DNA from: Lycorma delicatula
Lineage: Eukaryota; Arthropoda; Insecta; Hemiptera; Fulgoridae
Reading direction: 5' to 3'
Assembly: GCF_047948215.1 (NCBI RefSeq)
Contig: NC_134460.1
Location: 126,617,324 to 126,681,323 of the forward strand
Length of the DNA stretch: 64,000 bases
In this document: piece after piece, positions 10,790 to 21,739 of the stretch
Numbering within the stretch: position 1 is the first letter of the stretch
Layout: every line of letters starts with the position of its first letter
The notes under the pieces: model-generated
What the model was told of the DNA's origin: nothing
The model's input: the letters and a program-made list of their open reading frames with translations, nothing else
Database searches by the model: none
Translations under genes and position numbers: made by a program

Positions 10790-11720
10790 TTTATTATACC
10801 CTATTGCAAGAAAAAAAATGTTTTAAATCTAAAGATCTCAAGAAAAACATTTATTTATTCTTCTTTCGATGAATTGATTTACCACAGAATCTTGAACGTG
10901 GGAAATGGAATTTTGTAGCGCATGAAAAATTCACTGAGTTTTATGAGTGTCAGTGATGTTGTATAACTGGATATATTTAATTTCTTTATCCACATTACAC
11001 ACTTGAATGCAATAACGGTAGAAATATTTAATAACATCAACTTGATTGTTTTTAATTTTGTTCATCAGTATTTTTCGGTACCTATTTCTTTATGATAAGC
11101 TAGATTAAATCTTGTGTTGTTAGAATGTTTTAAAAGTGGTTTTATATTTTTTATACGTGAATAAATATAAAAAATTATAGATTTTTTTTTTTTAGGTTGC
11201 TGAGACACGTTAAACTCGATGTTTTAGCTGCTGAAACGGTAGTTGTTAAGTTGAAGTTTCCTTGAGGTCATTTTATGGGGTTAGCCATAACCATTTCGTT
11301 TTAGTTTACAACCTATCTTTTTCTCTGTAACATAACACTATAAAAATACAATTGTATAAAAACTAGACAAGATTTTTTACACTTTTTTATAAAAAAGAAG
11401 TTAACTGCGTTTCCTTCCTTTGTCCTTTTATTTGAATTTCAAGTATACAGCATATTTAACTACCGTTCTATTATAAAAGTTTTACAAAATTTCTTTATTT
11501 TATTATAACATTTCTTTCTTCCCAGAATATTTCGTTGATTTTTTAATTTAATTAAGAAATAAATTTGTGAACTCATTTTTTTATTAGCCAATATTTTTTT
11601 TACTTGTATATTACTGAATGACAATTTCTGGTTATGTTTAAATTATAGATAGACATATTCATTTTTCCAGAGGCAGTGTAATACTAAATCATTTTCATTT
11701 GGTTAAAAATCATTCTATTC
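10790..11720. other. AT-rich non-coding stretch
   Basis: Nothing beyond homopolymer T runs and chance ORFs is seen. Confidence 0.6.
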
Positions 11721-11723
11721 ATC

Positions 11724-11845
11724 ATTTTTTTTTTTGTTTAACCTCCGGGTCCACCGTATTGCTTCAGAAGATGAGATGAGTGATTTGTAGCGTGTATATG
11801 AAAATGCCATGCATGACCGGGGTTCGAACCCGGGACCTCCTGATG
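11724..11845 (-). repeat. SINE-B, 5'-truncated copy
   Basis: On the minus strand: B box GGGTTCGAACCCCGG, then CATGCATGGCATTTTC, CTACAAATCACTCATCTCAT, CTTCTGAAGCAATAC and GGACCCGGAGGTTAAAC with a poly-A tail (plus-strand T run). The A box side is lost after CCTGATGATT. Confidence 0.88.
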
Positions 11846-11849
11846 ATTC

Positions 11850-13130
11850 TGCTTATCTTACTTATTATAAACTAGAATTGTATTTCGTTTATAAATTTGG
11901 CGTTGGTAGATGTAGAGTATTATAGTAATAAGACAGAAAAAGTACAACCTCTGTACTTCTCTGTATTTAAACTACTCTGTATCTACCTCTGTATTTAAAC
12001 ATAAGTAAAGATAATACGAAGATTGGGTTTCAATGATGTCATTCTGAAAATCTGAAGTAATATGTAAGTGACGGATAAACGATAATGCCAATTATTTAGC
12101 ACATGGTGCCGAGCACCATGGCTTTTTGGAAAGGATGAGCAAAACGGAGCCCGACCGGGTAGTAATGTTATAATTATATATAAATTCAAAATAATATTAT
12201 AAAAATATAATATTGTACACTAATATTATAATGTATTAATCAGTACTTTTTTATTATTTTTTTAATTTAAAATTTAGTTCTAAATTTTTATTTAATACGG
12301 CCAAAATTTCATCATTTATCTAGTTATGTATGCTTTCGAGATGGAAAGAGATCATCACACATTTATATCGTACTTCTTGGCCAGCTTACCTCACTTACAC
12401 ACCTTACCCTTACTATGTTCTAGTGACCTAAATACATCTCACCAGTATATGTCTGTCATCAGTTTATCGATGCTCGATATCACTACCATTGATGGATGAA
12501 GTGTATGTACTCCACTAATTTTAGGAGCATAAATTCTAATTATTAGGAATTTATATGGCCTAGTAGTAGTCGCTGACGGATAAACGATAATGCCAAGTTG
12601 GACGCAAGGATTTTCAACAAATGGCAATATTTGAAACAATTCAGTACGACTTCAGGTTTTGTTCGTGAAAATCAGTAAGTTTCTAAAAGATTTGCGATCT
12701 TTGACAAACCCTATACATTATGTAAATATGAAATAAAAATAATATATTAAAGAAAAAATTAAGTAGATACTAAAATGTAGATTCTGTTGATCGCAAATAT
12801 ACCTACTAAAGATTTCTTAGTAAGCCTATTAGAAAAATATGCGTTGATTAATTGTTAATCTGCATAATTGTCAATGAACAGAATTAAACTTTAATTAACT
12901 ATTCTGATACCGACATGCAATCACTAAATCGCACACATGCAATTTTTTTTTTATGTTTTAAGTACTGATAGGAATTCGAGTTACGTTAAAAAAGTAGGTA
13001 AAAAAGGGAATTTCATATTTTCCTTCAATCTGTTAAGATAAATTTCAATAATATAACATGCATAGGTTAACAAACAAAAACATCCTAATGTTTTTGTTAG
13101 TAACTACACTAAAATAAGATCAATTTTGAT
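11850..13130. other. Non-coding stretch with a 23-bp direct repeat and a small hairpin
   Basis: An identical 23-mer (starting TGACGGATAAACGATAATG) occurs at 12069-12091 and 12574-12596. An 8-bp stem with 3-nt loop, CATGGTGC-CGA-GCACCATG, lies at about 12104-12122. The region 12360-12640 is less AT-rich than its surroundings and may be an old mobile-element piece, but I recognise no protein motif. Confidence 0.5.
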
Positions 13131-13132
13131 TT

Positions 13133-14062
13133 TTACTTTTCTGGCATCATAGCTCTAGAGCTGTGCTGCAGGACGGAAAGTTTGATATCATTTAAAAATT
13201 GGGGTATAGATTTTTTTATATCTTGACGTTTCATGACTGAAGGACCTTATAAAACAAAAATAAAGTAGGGGGTTAATGTTCGTCGTACGGCACGTATGTA
13301 ATCAAAAGTGGGGTTTTATTTTAGCGTGTTTGAAGCTTAATAATTTTGGATGGATTGACCGATACTGATTAGATTTTGTACTGACTTGTGCATATGGAGC
13401 AATACTGTGTATGTTCGTAAAATTTTGGGGTCAGTATCTCCAAAGGAGTAAACAAGCTTTTTGGATAAATTTTCTCAAAATTTTGCAAACATAATCCACT
13501 TAATATTAAGTGCAGTACATGCGTGCATGCATATCTTATCGTTTTCAAAAAAGATTTACCCCAAAATTCCCGCTTCCCTAAAAATAGAAAAAGTTATTTT
13601 TTTATTTATTGCATATTATTTAACCGATTTTTTATGTCATCCCAAACATAATAGTTGTGCAGGTGACCCAGAAAAATACTTTCGGGGCAATATTGTAGGT
13701 GGGGAGGCAGTCAATGTTTAAAAATATCGATTTTTAACATTTTTTAAAACCTTTTTATTTAATTTAAATTTTTAATAATAATATTACAATAAAATTTCAT
13801 CGTAATTCACCCCCACAACATAAAAATAAATCTTTCTTCAACTAACATTTTATTGGTTGTTTTTTAATAACAATTTTTTTAGTTTCTTGGGAGGTGATTT
13901 TGGAGGGAGCAGAAAAGAATACCGAATTATTTGAATGTTTTTACCTTTTTTTTATTATTTATATGATTATGGTAATAATAATTGTTTTTAAAAATATAAT
14001 GATAATTTTACAATAAAACTTCATCATAAATTATCTCCACCCGAAAAAAGGAATCTTAATTA
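13133..14062 (-). repeat. Repeat family D, long copy
   Basis: Begins TACTTTTCTGGCATCATAGC with the palindromic tip AGCTCTAGAGCT and continues with TTGACGTTTCATGACTGAAG and a GGGGGTTAATGTTCG stretch. Matches 25971-26215 (same orientation) and 30960-31236 (opposite). Its far end (13790-13840 and 14010-14060: ACAATAAAACTTCATCATAA, TCTCCACCC) matches, in reverse complement, 30040-30100 and 55175-55230. No transposase is seen, so it is non-autonomous or degraded. Orientation is arbitrary. Confidence 0.6.
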
Positions 14063-14065
14063 ATT

Positions 14066-15026
14066 TCTTTCATGTTATTATTTTTCCACTATATAATCAT
14101 AAATAACCAATGCCAATAAAATATTAAACTTGCCAGATTTTTTTATTCATACTGTTAAGCTACTTCCAAATTAAATGGGTATAAGATATAACGCGATCGA
14201 TATAATGAAATCGTATTGTGTTTCTAATGATTAAAAAGGGGAAAAAAATTTAATTTGTTCTTTAAATATATAATTAGGTGTTAATTTTAATAAACGATGT
14301 AATCTGTGTGAAGGCCAATGTAACACATCTAATATTACATTTTAGACTCTAATTTTTTTCTTAACTTGCCATTTCTGTTTGTTGTAAATGTAATGTTACG
14401 TACTTTGTACTAATTTAAATAGTTTTTTGTCTGTTTTTATATAATGGGCTTTTAAGAGTTGACCAAGTTTTATAAATTGATAATTGTGCTATTGGAGCAT
14501 GACGCAGTTATAGTAACGTTGAGATATTTAATGAGCCAAGTGGGTTTATATTTTCCTTCTATTTTTTTAATGGATCTTCTCAGTATTTGTGTTATTTTTT
14601 TTTATTTTGATGCACTAATAAAAGAAAAAAAATAGCTAACGAAATATTTCATTGTAAAATTTTATTGAATCTTTCTCCTCCACCATTTATGCTGAATTAA
14701 TTTTATACTTTCTTATGAAATATCATGGTAACATTAAAAATCTTGCCAGGAATAATCTAAGTTAGATTATTTTTCTAATGCATAATCTGAAAACCAATAA
14801 CAAAGTTTTTTTTTTTTGATAGCAAATTTGTTACTTCGATTTTTTATCTATGGACACTGAAGAAATATAATAAACATTAAGTAAATAAATAAATAAATGA
14901 AGAAATAATAAATATAAGTAATAATAAAAATATTAATTGAAAAATAAACAATAATTATGTAACAATTGCTAAAATAATAGTTGTTTCTATTAATCCGAAC
15001 TGAAAGAGTAAAATTATTTTTAAAAC
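14066..15026. other. AT-rich non-coding stretch
   Basis: No gene or recognisable repeat; only short A/T homopolymers and a few AAAT units near 14880. Confidence 0.6.
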
Positions 15027-15209
15027 TTCTGTATATTATTTTTTTTTTTTCGTTTAACCTCCGAGTCCACAGTTAAGCATTACTTCAGAGGATGAGGTGA
15101 ATGATTTGTAGCGTGTGTGAAAATGCCATGCCTGACCGGGATTCGAACCCGGGACCTCTGGGTGAAAGGCCGAGACGTCCCGGGTTCGAATTATTTCTGT
15201 ATATTATTT
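15027..15209 (-). repeat. SINE-B copy with perfect 15-bp target-site duplication
   Basis: The insert (15042-15194) carries the SINE-B sequence on the minus strand: poly-A tail, GTTAAACGAAAA-side end, CCTCTGAAGTAATGC, CACACACGCTACAAATCATT, GGCATGGCATTTTC and B box GGGTTCGAATCCCGG. It is flanked by identical TTCTGTATATTATTT at 15027-15041 and 15195-15209. The A-box end is replaced: ATTCGAACCCGGGAC (15141-15155) reappears inverted as GTCCCGGGTTCGAAT (15177-15191), so the head is a snap-back copy of the B box. Confidence 0.92.
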
Positions 15210-15311
15210 ACACCGAAATAAATTTACGCTTTTTTTGAGATTTCGTGAAAAAATCAGTTGTTTGTATTATAGCAAACAGTATTTGTATTCCGAAAATATT
15301 TTTTTCAAATT

Positions 15312-15315
<4 letters not shown>

Positions 15316-15360
<45 letters not shown>

Positions 15361-15394
15361 CAACGCGATTATATATATTTATATAAATAATCGC
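15316..15394. repeat. (TA)n microsatellite and adjoining AT-rich stem
   Basis: About 22 TA units at 15316-15359, then an AT-rich imperfect stem bounded by GCGATTAT and ATAATCGC (about 15365-15394). Confidence 0.85.
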
Positions 15395-17114
15395 TTTGTT
15401 TTTTAATTTATCCTATATAACCAGAGTTTACTGATGAAGTGCCACCTAGATTTAAATTTTAAATAAAATAACGGTTTTTGAACGTATTCTTGTTTCCAGT
15501 CTATTTTAACAGCCGTTTGCATAGCTTTATTTTATAAAATAGAATGTCAAAAAAATTGTATATACAATTATTATATATATATATATATTTATTTTTTTTT
15601 TGAATAATTTTTTCTCAAATGTAAATTTTTCAAAAACTTTATCCTATTTTATAATTTCAGTACAGTTTATAAAAATTTACGAATTATTATAATTATACTC
15701 TTATATAAGTTTTATTTTTTTATTATTATATCATAGCTCTATAATAATTAGAATTGTTCAAAACAGACTCCAATAAAATAACTTTTCGAAAAATGTTTAC
15801 GAATTTTTATGTAATTCGGTATAATGGATTCAGGATTACGGTTATATAGATGTAACATAAAGATATATATTTTATTTTTTTGTGGAAAAAAATCACTGTT
15901 ATTGACAGACACGTATAGAATAAATCCGCATCAAAATCTGTCAATTTGCTGCTCCTCAGATATGCAGAATAACAAAGAGTGCTTATGTCCCATTTTTTCG
16001 GTGGGAAAAATATTTTATTTTATTTTTTTCAATAAAAATAATTTTATTTGTATTTTTTTATTTTATAGTTTTGTTTAAAAAATAGACTGGGGAGGTAAAA
16101 TTCGATAATACAGGGGGTGTTAATTATTTAAAATTTTCTGATTTAGTCTTAAATTGTATTTTTTATTAGTGCATAAAAAAAATAAAATCTTATCTTATTT
16201 CCGAATTAATCTTAAAATTTCTTTGATCATATAATTACGCGTTTCAAGATTAGAATAACATTATCAAATTAAAATCTTTGTCCATTGTAAATTTTATAAG
16301 TTCTGGAGTTACGATGGGTGTAAAAATTTTAACCTGATCATAAGATTATTGCTTTGAAACACGTAATTGTATAAACAACTGAATTCAAAAAATTAGGTAA
16401 ATATATGCTTGTTTCAATACATACTTTACACATTTATGAGAAATTTCGGTAAGAACCTCTTGACTTTTCCGTATCGTTAACCGTGGAATTATATATTATG
16501 TCTGCTTTATTCCGGAAGGGAAAAGAGAGATTTCTTTCTTAAAAACGAATATTCAAAAAAGATTAATTTTACAACTTAATCATTAATATAAACTGCTCAT
16601 TCGAGTGTTTATGATGACTAGCTTTAAGAAAACAGTAATATACATACGCTCATATTTCTCTGCTGTTGTTAATTATTTATATGCTGTCAAATCGTCGTAT
16701 GGTATTATTTTAAATTTTCCTGTTGAAGTCAGCTATCCGGTATTTTTTTAATTAGATAATAAATTATTAATTATAATATTTTAATATAACGAATAAATTA
16801 CGGACGAATAAATTCGCTCGTTATTAGCAAACAATTTTGGAAGTAATCAGACAAATTATCTTTAGACATTTCACGAAAACTTCTTAGCGTATTGCTAGTT
16901 TTTACAATTCCTTTAGTAATTATTAATTTTTCCTTTTATGTTCAAATTGGTTCTTTTTTACTAAAGGGTAAGCTTGAAAGAAAGCCTTCTGAAACACATT
17001 TAGAAAATTATTAAATTTTTTTTTCATTATAGCTAATTTAATTAATTACTTTCCCTTAATCTTATAATTCAGTAAATTAAAACCTGCACTATTTTTAAAT
17101 AATCAGTTCTTTTT
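15395..17114. other. AT-rich non-coding stretch
   Basis: Another (TA)n run occurs near 15572-15590. An 84-codon ORF at 15824-16078 has no recognisable motif and a Phe/Ile/Lys-rich composition as expected from AT-rich DNA, so I do not call it. Confidence 0.6.
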
Positions 17115-18110
17115 ACTTCCTTGTACTAAGTAAAAAAAGTATTGTGTTTGCGAAAAATTTCTGTTTTCAGATTTCAACGGAAATATCCATTTTGACCATC
17201 CCTTAATCCATTTTCACTAGTTTCAGCATGACGTTTGTACGTACGTATATGCTTATATATATCGCATAACTCAAAAACGATTCAATGATCCGTAGGATGT
17301 TGAAATTTTGGATTTAGGACTGTTGTAACATCTAGTTGTGCACCTCCCATTTTGATTGCAATCGACTGGACCAAATGTGTCCAAAAAAGCCCAAAATACA
17401 AAAAAATTGAATTTTGGACGTTTTCTTAACTGCAGTAATAAGCCCTCATTTGAGAGCTTTTCAACGATATATGATAACTGGAACTTATTTTCATTGGTTC
17501 CAGAGGTAAAGCCAAATAAAATTTTAATTAATGAAATATTTAGTTCTTACAAGGGGAAGGCACATCCGACTTCATTTCCGACTTTTTCTTTTAATTTCAA
17601 TATATTGATATATTCATAATTATTAACCTCTGATTGTAAAAAAAAGTTACAATAAGTAATAATTCAATAATAGTAATAAAAAAATGAAAAAAATTGAGAA
17701 GTTATTAGTGAAATAAAATTTTATGTGGTTTCAAAAATGTGTATAGTAATTTAATAGGCGTAAAAGGAAGTCATGTGGTGTCCACATCTGATTATTTAAT
17801 ATTATACATTATTTTTATTTATGCATTTGCTTCAGTGTACTTAAAAAATATCGCTATAGAATTTAGTAACCTCCTGTTTCGTTTTTTTTAATTGTTTTGA
17901 TGGTTACATCATAATTTTATATAATTGTAAAAATATTTGATGTTAATAAAAACTAATATTGTAGCAATTGTGTAACCTTCCACTTTTATTAAAGAATTAC
18001 AGGGTCGTATCTCACTTTCAAATGAAATAAGTTTAGATGAAGTGCAGCAAAAATGTGCATATGTAATAGGCGTACAAGGAAGTCATGTGGTGTTCACATC
18101 TGATTTTTTA
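17115..18110 (+). repeat. Repeat family C, long copy 1
   Basis: About 1 kb. The start, ACTTCCTTGTAC (17115-17126), is inverted as GTACAAGGAAGT at 18072-18083. Interior landmarks are TTCAGATTTCAACGGAAATA, AGTTTCAGCATGACG, ATCGCATAACTCAAAAACG, ATGTTGAAATTTTGGA and CATCTAGTTGTGCACC. Then comes AAGGGGAAGGCACATC, where the B-box-like bases found in the other copies are deleted. Two terminal hairpin modules lie at 17773-17787 and 18085-18099. A second long copy is at 37431-38425. No protein is encoded. Classification is open: the inverted ends suggest a DNA transposon, the hairpin and pol III-like box suggest otherwise. Confidence 0.7.
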
Positions 18111-18767
18111 AATTTTATTAGAAATGAATGCAATAAATTAACGTGATTTATTTATTTATTTTTATCTATGACCTCTTTTTTAATAAAAATATTGAATAAA
18201 AAATGTAAATTGATTTATTTTTAAAATAATCACAATATTTGATTTATACTAACTAGGTCAGGCTACATTTTTTACCATTTTTGTTGACCGTTATATATTG
18301 TTGATGGATATATTGAATTAGGAAAGTTTTTGAAAGAAATTTAGTACCCTAGAACAATTTTGTTTAAATGTAAACCCGCTCGGATTTATCAGAAAATTGC
18401 TTATTTCTCATGTGTATTCATTTTTTTTTATGATAAAGAAAAATATTGGTTTACAGATTGATTTTTTAAATAAAAAACATGGTCTTCATTTTTTCTCTCA
18501 TATTTTTGTGTTTGTTATATGTACAAAGAAAATAGATTGTTGTTTGGAGAATTGGCCTAACATTTATTTACCTTCAGGATTGTAGGTTACGCAACATACT
18601 CTAGTTATAGTGTTCGACAATCAATACGAATAAGTTGTTCACTCCGTTACACTCAGATTTAAATTAATTCGCTGGAAATTATTATTTTTTTAAATATAAT
18701 TATTACCGTAAAAGAAACAAAATATAATCGAATATATATATATATAATATATGTATACCCCAGGGCC
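18111..18767. other. AT-rich non-coding stretch
   Basis: No feature except a short (TA)n run at about 18734-18750 directly before the minisatellite. Confidence 0.6.
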
Positions 18768-19165
18768 CCGCTACGTGGCGCTGGGGGTAGAGATATTTCA
18801 AAAAATTGTATTTATGGTCTGATATGGTTCATATTGAGAATATATATTAGTTACGTGAAAATAAATATTTTTGCAAACAATGGACCCGCTAGACGGCGCT
18901 GGGGTCGAGAATTTCGAAAAATTGTATTTATGGTCCGATTTGGCTCATATTCAGAATATGTGTTGCATGGAAAGAAATATCTCTGCAAAAAATGGACCCG
19001 CTAGATGGCGCTGGGGTTGAGATATTTGAAAAAATCGTATTTACAGCCCACTTTTTCTCATATTCAGAATATGAATATTAGTGACGTGAAAAGAAAACGT
19101 CTTGCAAAAATTATACCCGCTAGGTGGCGCCGATGTCGAGTTATTTACGAAACAAACATACAGAC
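18768..19165 (+). repeat. Minisatellite (112-119 bp unit) with a CTCF-like motif per unit
   Basis: Three full units and one partial unit start at 18768, 18886, 18998 and 19117. Each starts CCGCTA followed by a GGCGC core: CTACGTGGCGCTGG, CTAGACGGCGCTGG, CTAGATGGCGCTGG and CTAGGTGGCGCCGA. Shared interior sequence includes GAGATATTT, TTGTATTTATGGTC and CTCATATTCAGAATAT. The core resembles the AGRTGGCGC-type CTCF motif known in Drosophila and vertebrates. Binding is inferred, not shown. It abuts the Helitron-like element and may belong to the same repeat family. Confidence 0.85.
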
Positions 19166-19344
19166 TTTCCTTCTTCTATATATATATAAAAGGCAATGTT
19201 GGTTTGTGTACCCGCTACAGACTAAAAATTTTCTGAACCGATATATGCGCGGGTTTTTGTAAAATGGTTTGCGTTGTCCGGAGAAGGTTTAAAACTATTG
19301 AAATCCTCGTTCTGGCCAGTAGAAAGAAAGTTAGCAGTATTTTG

Positions 19345-19710
19345 AACCATCTACTCTGTTCAGAGAGTAGTTTGAATTAAATCCGATAGGTAGTGCTGTT
19401 TTTTGCCAATTGGATTTGTTTATTGTGACCTTTTTAAAGTGAAAGGTTAAAACTTTGTCAAGTTCCGTAATGTTTTGTAAGTTTCTTAATTTCAGTATTA
19501 ATTGTGATGATTTTGCAGTCATATCTCTTTTCGTTAAAAAGCTATTTTCCACCGACTACTGTGTTTAGAGAGTGGTTTGAATTAAATCCAATAGGTAGTG
19601 CTGTTTTTTGCCAATTGGATTTATTCATTTATTTACTTTCTGACTTTTATAAAGTCAAAGGTTAAATTTTGTAAAGTTCCGTTTTTTAATGTTTTATCAT
19701 ACTTTCAGTT
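19345..19710 (+). repeat. Two tandem copies of a ~205-bp unit inside the Helitron-like element
   Basis: GTTTGAATTAAATCC, ATAGGTAGTGCTGTTTTTTG and CCAATTGGATTT occur from about 19358 and again from about 19563, followed in both by similar AAAGGTTAAA and AAGTTCCG stretches. The copies are diverged by scattered substitutions. Confidence 0.85.
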
Positions 19711-19724
19711 GTGTTCATTTAATA

Positions 19725-19755
<31 letters not shown>

Positions 19756-19757
19756 TA

Positions 19758-19798
<41 letters not shown>
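19725..19798. repeat. (TC)n and (TA)n microsatellites
   Basis: (TC)n at 19725-19751 and (TA)n at 19762-19798, near the 3' end of the Helitron-like element. Confidence 0.95.
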
Positions 19799-19799
<1 letters not shown>

Positions 19800-20016
19800 T
19801 TAAATCTACCAGTAGCGAAGCAGTGCCAAGTCTCCTAGTACATAACCTTTTGTTTGTTTTTTCTTTTAATAGATTTACCCTCTCAAAATGAAAAGCGTTA
19901 AAATTAAGAAATACTTTTTCAGTTCTTCCAAAATGTCAAATTCTAGAATCAGAACCAAATTAAAAACCAACACTGTACTAACTAAACAAACTTGTGCCAA
20001 TTTAAAAATGTATATA

Positions 20017-21338
20017 TACGAGGTGCGACAATAAAGTAATGAGACTGATGTGAAAAAAAAAAAAATGTTGCTTACCGTTTTAGTCATGTTTAGTGTTGTC
20101 TCCTTCAAAGTGCTTCCCCTCTGATTGCACACACTTATTCCAGCGCTTCTGCCATTGATGGTAACATTTCTGGAACTCATCTTCTGTAATATCCTCCAAG
20201 ACCCTCGTCATAGCTTTTTGGACATCTTGTGTTGTTTGAAAATGGTGTCCCTTGACCGCCATTTTGACTCTTGGAAATAGAAAAAAGTCGCACGGAGCGA
20301 TATCTGGTATAAGGTGGCTGTGGTAGTACTGAAATTTGTTTTGAGGTTAAAATTGCTGTACTGACAGAGCAGTATGGGATGGCGCATTATCGTGATGCAG
20401 AATCCAATTATCACCAATGTTGGCACGCACACGAAGAACTCGTTTACGAAGTCTTTCTAAACTTTCTTTGTAGAAATATTGTTTAACTGTTTGTCCAGGA
20501 GGCACCCACTCTTTATGAACAATTCCCTTGGAATCGAAGAAGCACATAAGCATGCATTTCACTTTTGACTTTGACATGCGAGCTTTTTTTGGTCTGGGTG
20601 ATCCCTTTGAGCACCATTGCGAACTTTGGCGTTTTGTCTCTGGATCTTATTGAAAAAAACCAACCTTCATCACCATTGATAACACGGCTCAACAAATCTG
20701 GATTGATTTCCGTTTGCTCTAACAGATGGACTGCCACATTTTTCCGTGTTTCTCGCTGTTGCTGTGTGAGATTTTTGGGGACCATTTTAGCACAAATCTT
20801 TCTCATACCAAGATCTTCAGTTAATACTAGATGAACCGTTTCTCGATTGATGTTGAGTTCTTCTGCAATCATTTTCACGGATAATCTTCGATCAGATCGT
20901 ACGATTTCACGCACCCTGGTCAAGTTGACATCTGTCCGTGAGGTTGATGGTCGTCCACTGCGGTCTTCATCTTCAACATTCATTCTGCCTTCACTAAAAA
21001 TTTTATGTCACCGAAAAACTTGAGCTCTTGACATAATCTCCTCTCCAAAAGCCTACTGAAGCTTACCATAAGTTGTTGTCGCGTTTTCACCCGATTTAAC
21101 GCAAAAAGAAATGGCATACCGTTGCGCAATATTTGGCGGTTTCATTTCTGTGACGAGAGACACAAACACATGTTCACTTATTACAGCACAACTCACGACT
21201 GAGCAGTTGTATCAATGTGCCGCTTGGACTAGAAGTAGCTTATAGACCAAGGTCAAAGATGGTGTGCTACGTAAGCTGGAGGGTTGCCACATCTTCCAAA
21301 GAAAAATCAGTCTCATTACTTTATTGTCGCATCTCGTG
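20017..21338 (-). mobile_element. Full-length mariner element
   Basis: 1322 bp flanked by TA. Terminal inverted repeats: TACGAGGTGCGACAATAAAG with TAATGAGACTGAT at the left end (20017-20049) and its near-perfect inverse at the right end (about 21306-21338; one or two differences). Length, TA target and transposase all fit a mariner. The inverted repeats are so similar that the insertion is fairly young, although the transposase is broken. Confidence 0.92.
20080..21145 (-). pseudogene. mariner transposase (inactivated)
   Basis: Cut-and-paste transposase of the DD34D type. ATG at 21145-21143 opens MKPPNIAQRYAISFC. The helix-turn-helix region follows (EDEDRSGRPSTSRT, VREIVRSDRRLSVK, ELNINRETVHLVLTEDLG). 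Catalytic motifs are INGDEGWF (first Asp), ILHHDNAPSHTALS (second) and IPDIAPCDFFLFPR (third). The C-terminus is YHQWQKRWNKCVQSEGKHFE. At about 355 codons the length is normal. Breaks: a TAG after YGKLQ, a TGA in the usual WHKIFSEG site, one frameshift near 20625 (before KGSPRPKKAR-type sequence) and a TAA after LSVQQF. The second-to-third Asp spacing looks one codon short. It cannot make an active protein, but its ends could still be mobilised in trans. Confidence 0.92.
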
Positions 21339-21339
21339 T

Positions 21340-21739
21340 ATATATATTTCTTTTTTTGCTGAATTTATTTATTTACTTACAATTAGCTTCTACACTGAAG
21401 CTATAAGTAAGTCGTATGATGACCATTACTTGAAAGAGGACCACCAATGATAATTCTCAAGTAATACAAAAACAATAGTGTAATGCAAACAATAGTGTAT
21501 ATTGCAAACAAGCAATAGTACGAGTATAACAGAATAACATAATTTTAGATAGTGCCTTTGAATGTCCATTCGAATTTCCAGTCAACATTAACCTTAAAAC
21601 AACAAAATAAATAAATAACTTTAAATAGAAAAGTAAACGATATAGTAACTTTGAAACAACCAAGAAACAATAAACGTGAGCACCAAGCCGAAACCGGATT
21701 ATCATAACGGGCTATCAACGAGATCAAGCACATGGAGCC
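21340..21739. other. AT-rich non-coding stretch
   Basis: Nothing recognised between the mariner and the jockey-like remnant. Two overlapping minus-strand ORFs here have chance-like composition. Confidence 0.5.

Larger units (their letters stand above)
19175..19838 (+). mobile_element. Non-autonomous Helitron-like element
   Basis: Starts with TC followed by TATATATATATAAAAGGCA, then GTTTGTGTACCCGCTACAGA, TTCTGAACCGATATATGCG and GTCCGGAGAAGG, a style I know from arthropod Helitron-associated sequences. Ends AGCGAAGCAGTGCC then TCTCCTAGT, i.e. a CTAG end followed by T at 19839, as Helitrons require. No Rep/helicase ORF is present at 664 bp. The base before the 5' TC is T rather than the expected A, and the 3' hairpin is weak, so ends need checking against other copies. 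Confidence 0.55.

Noticed and set aside
19875..20432. Minus-strand ORFs of 101 and 74 codons
   Set aside because: Out-of-frame shadows over the mariner transposase and its left end.
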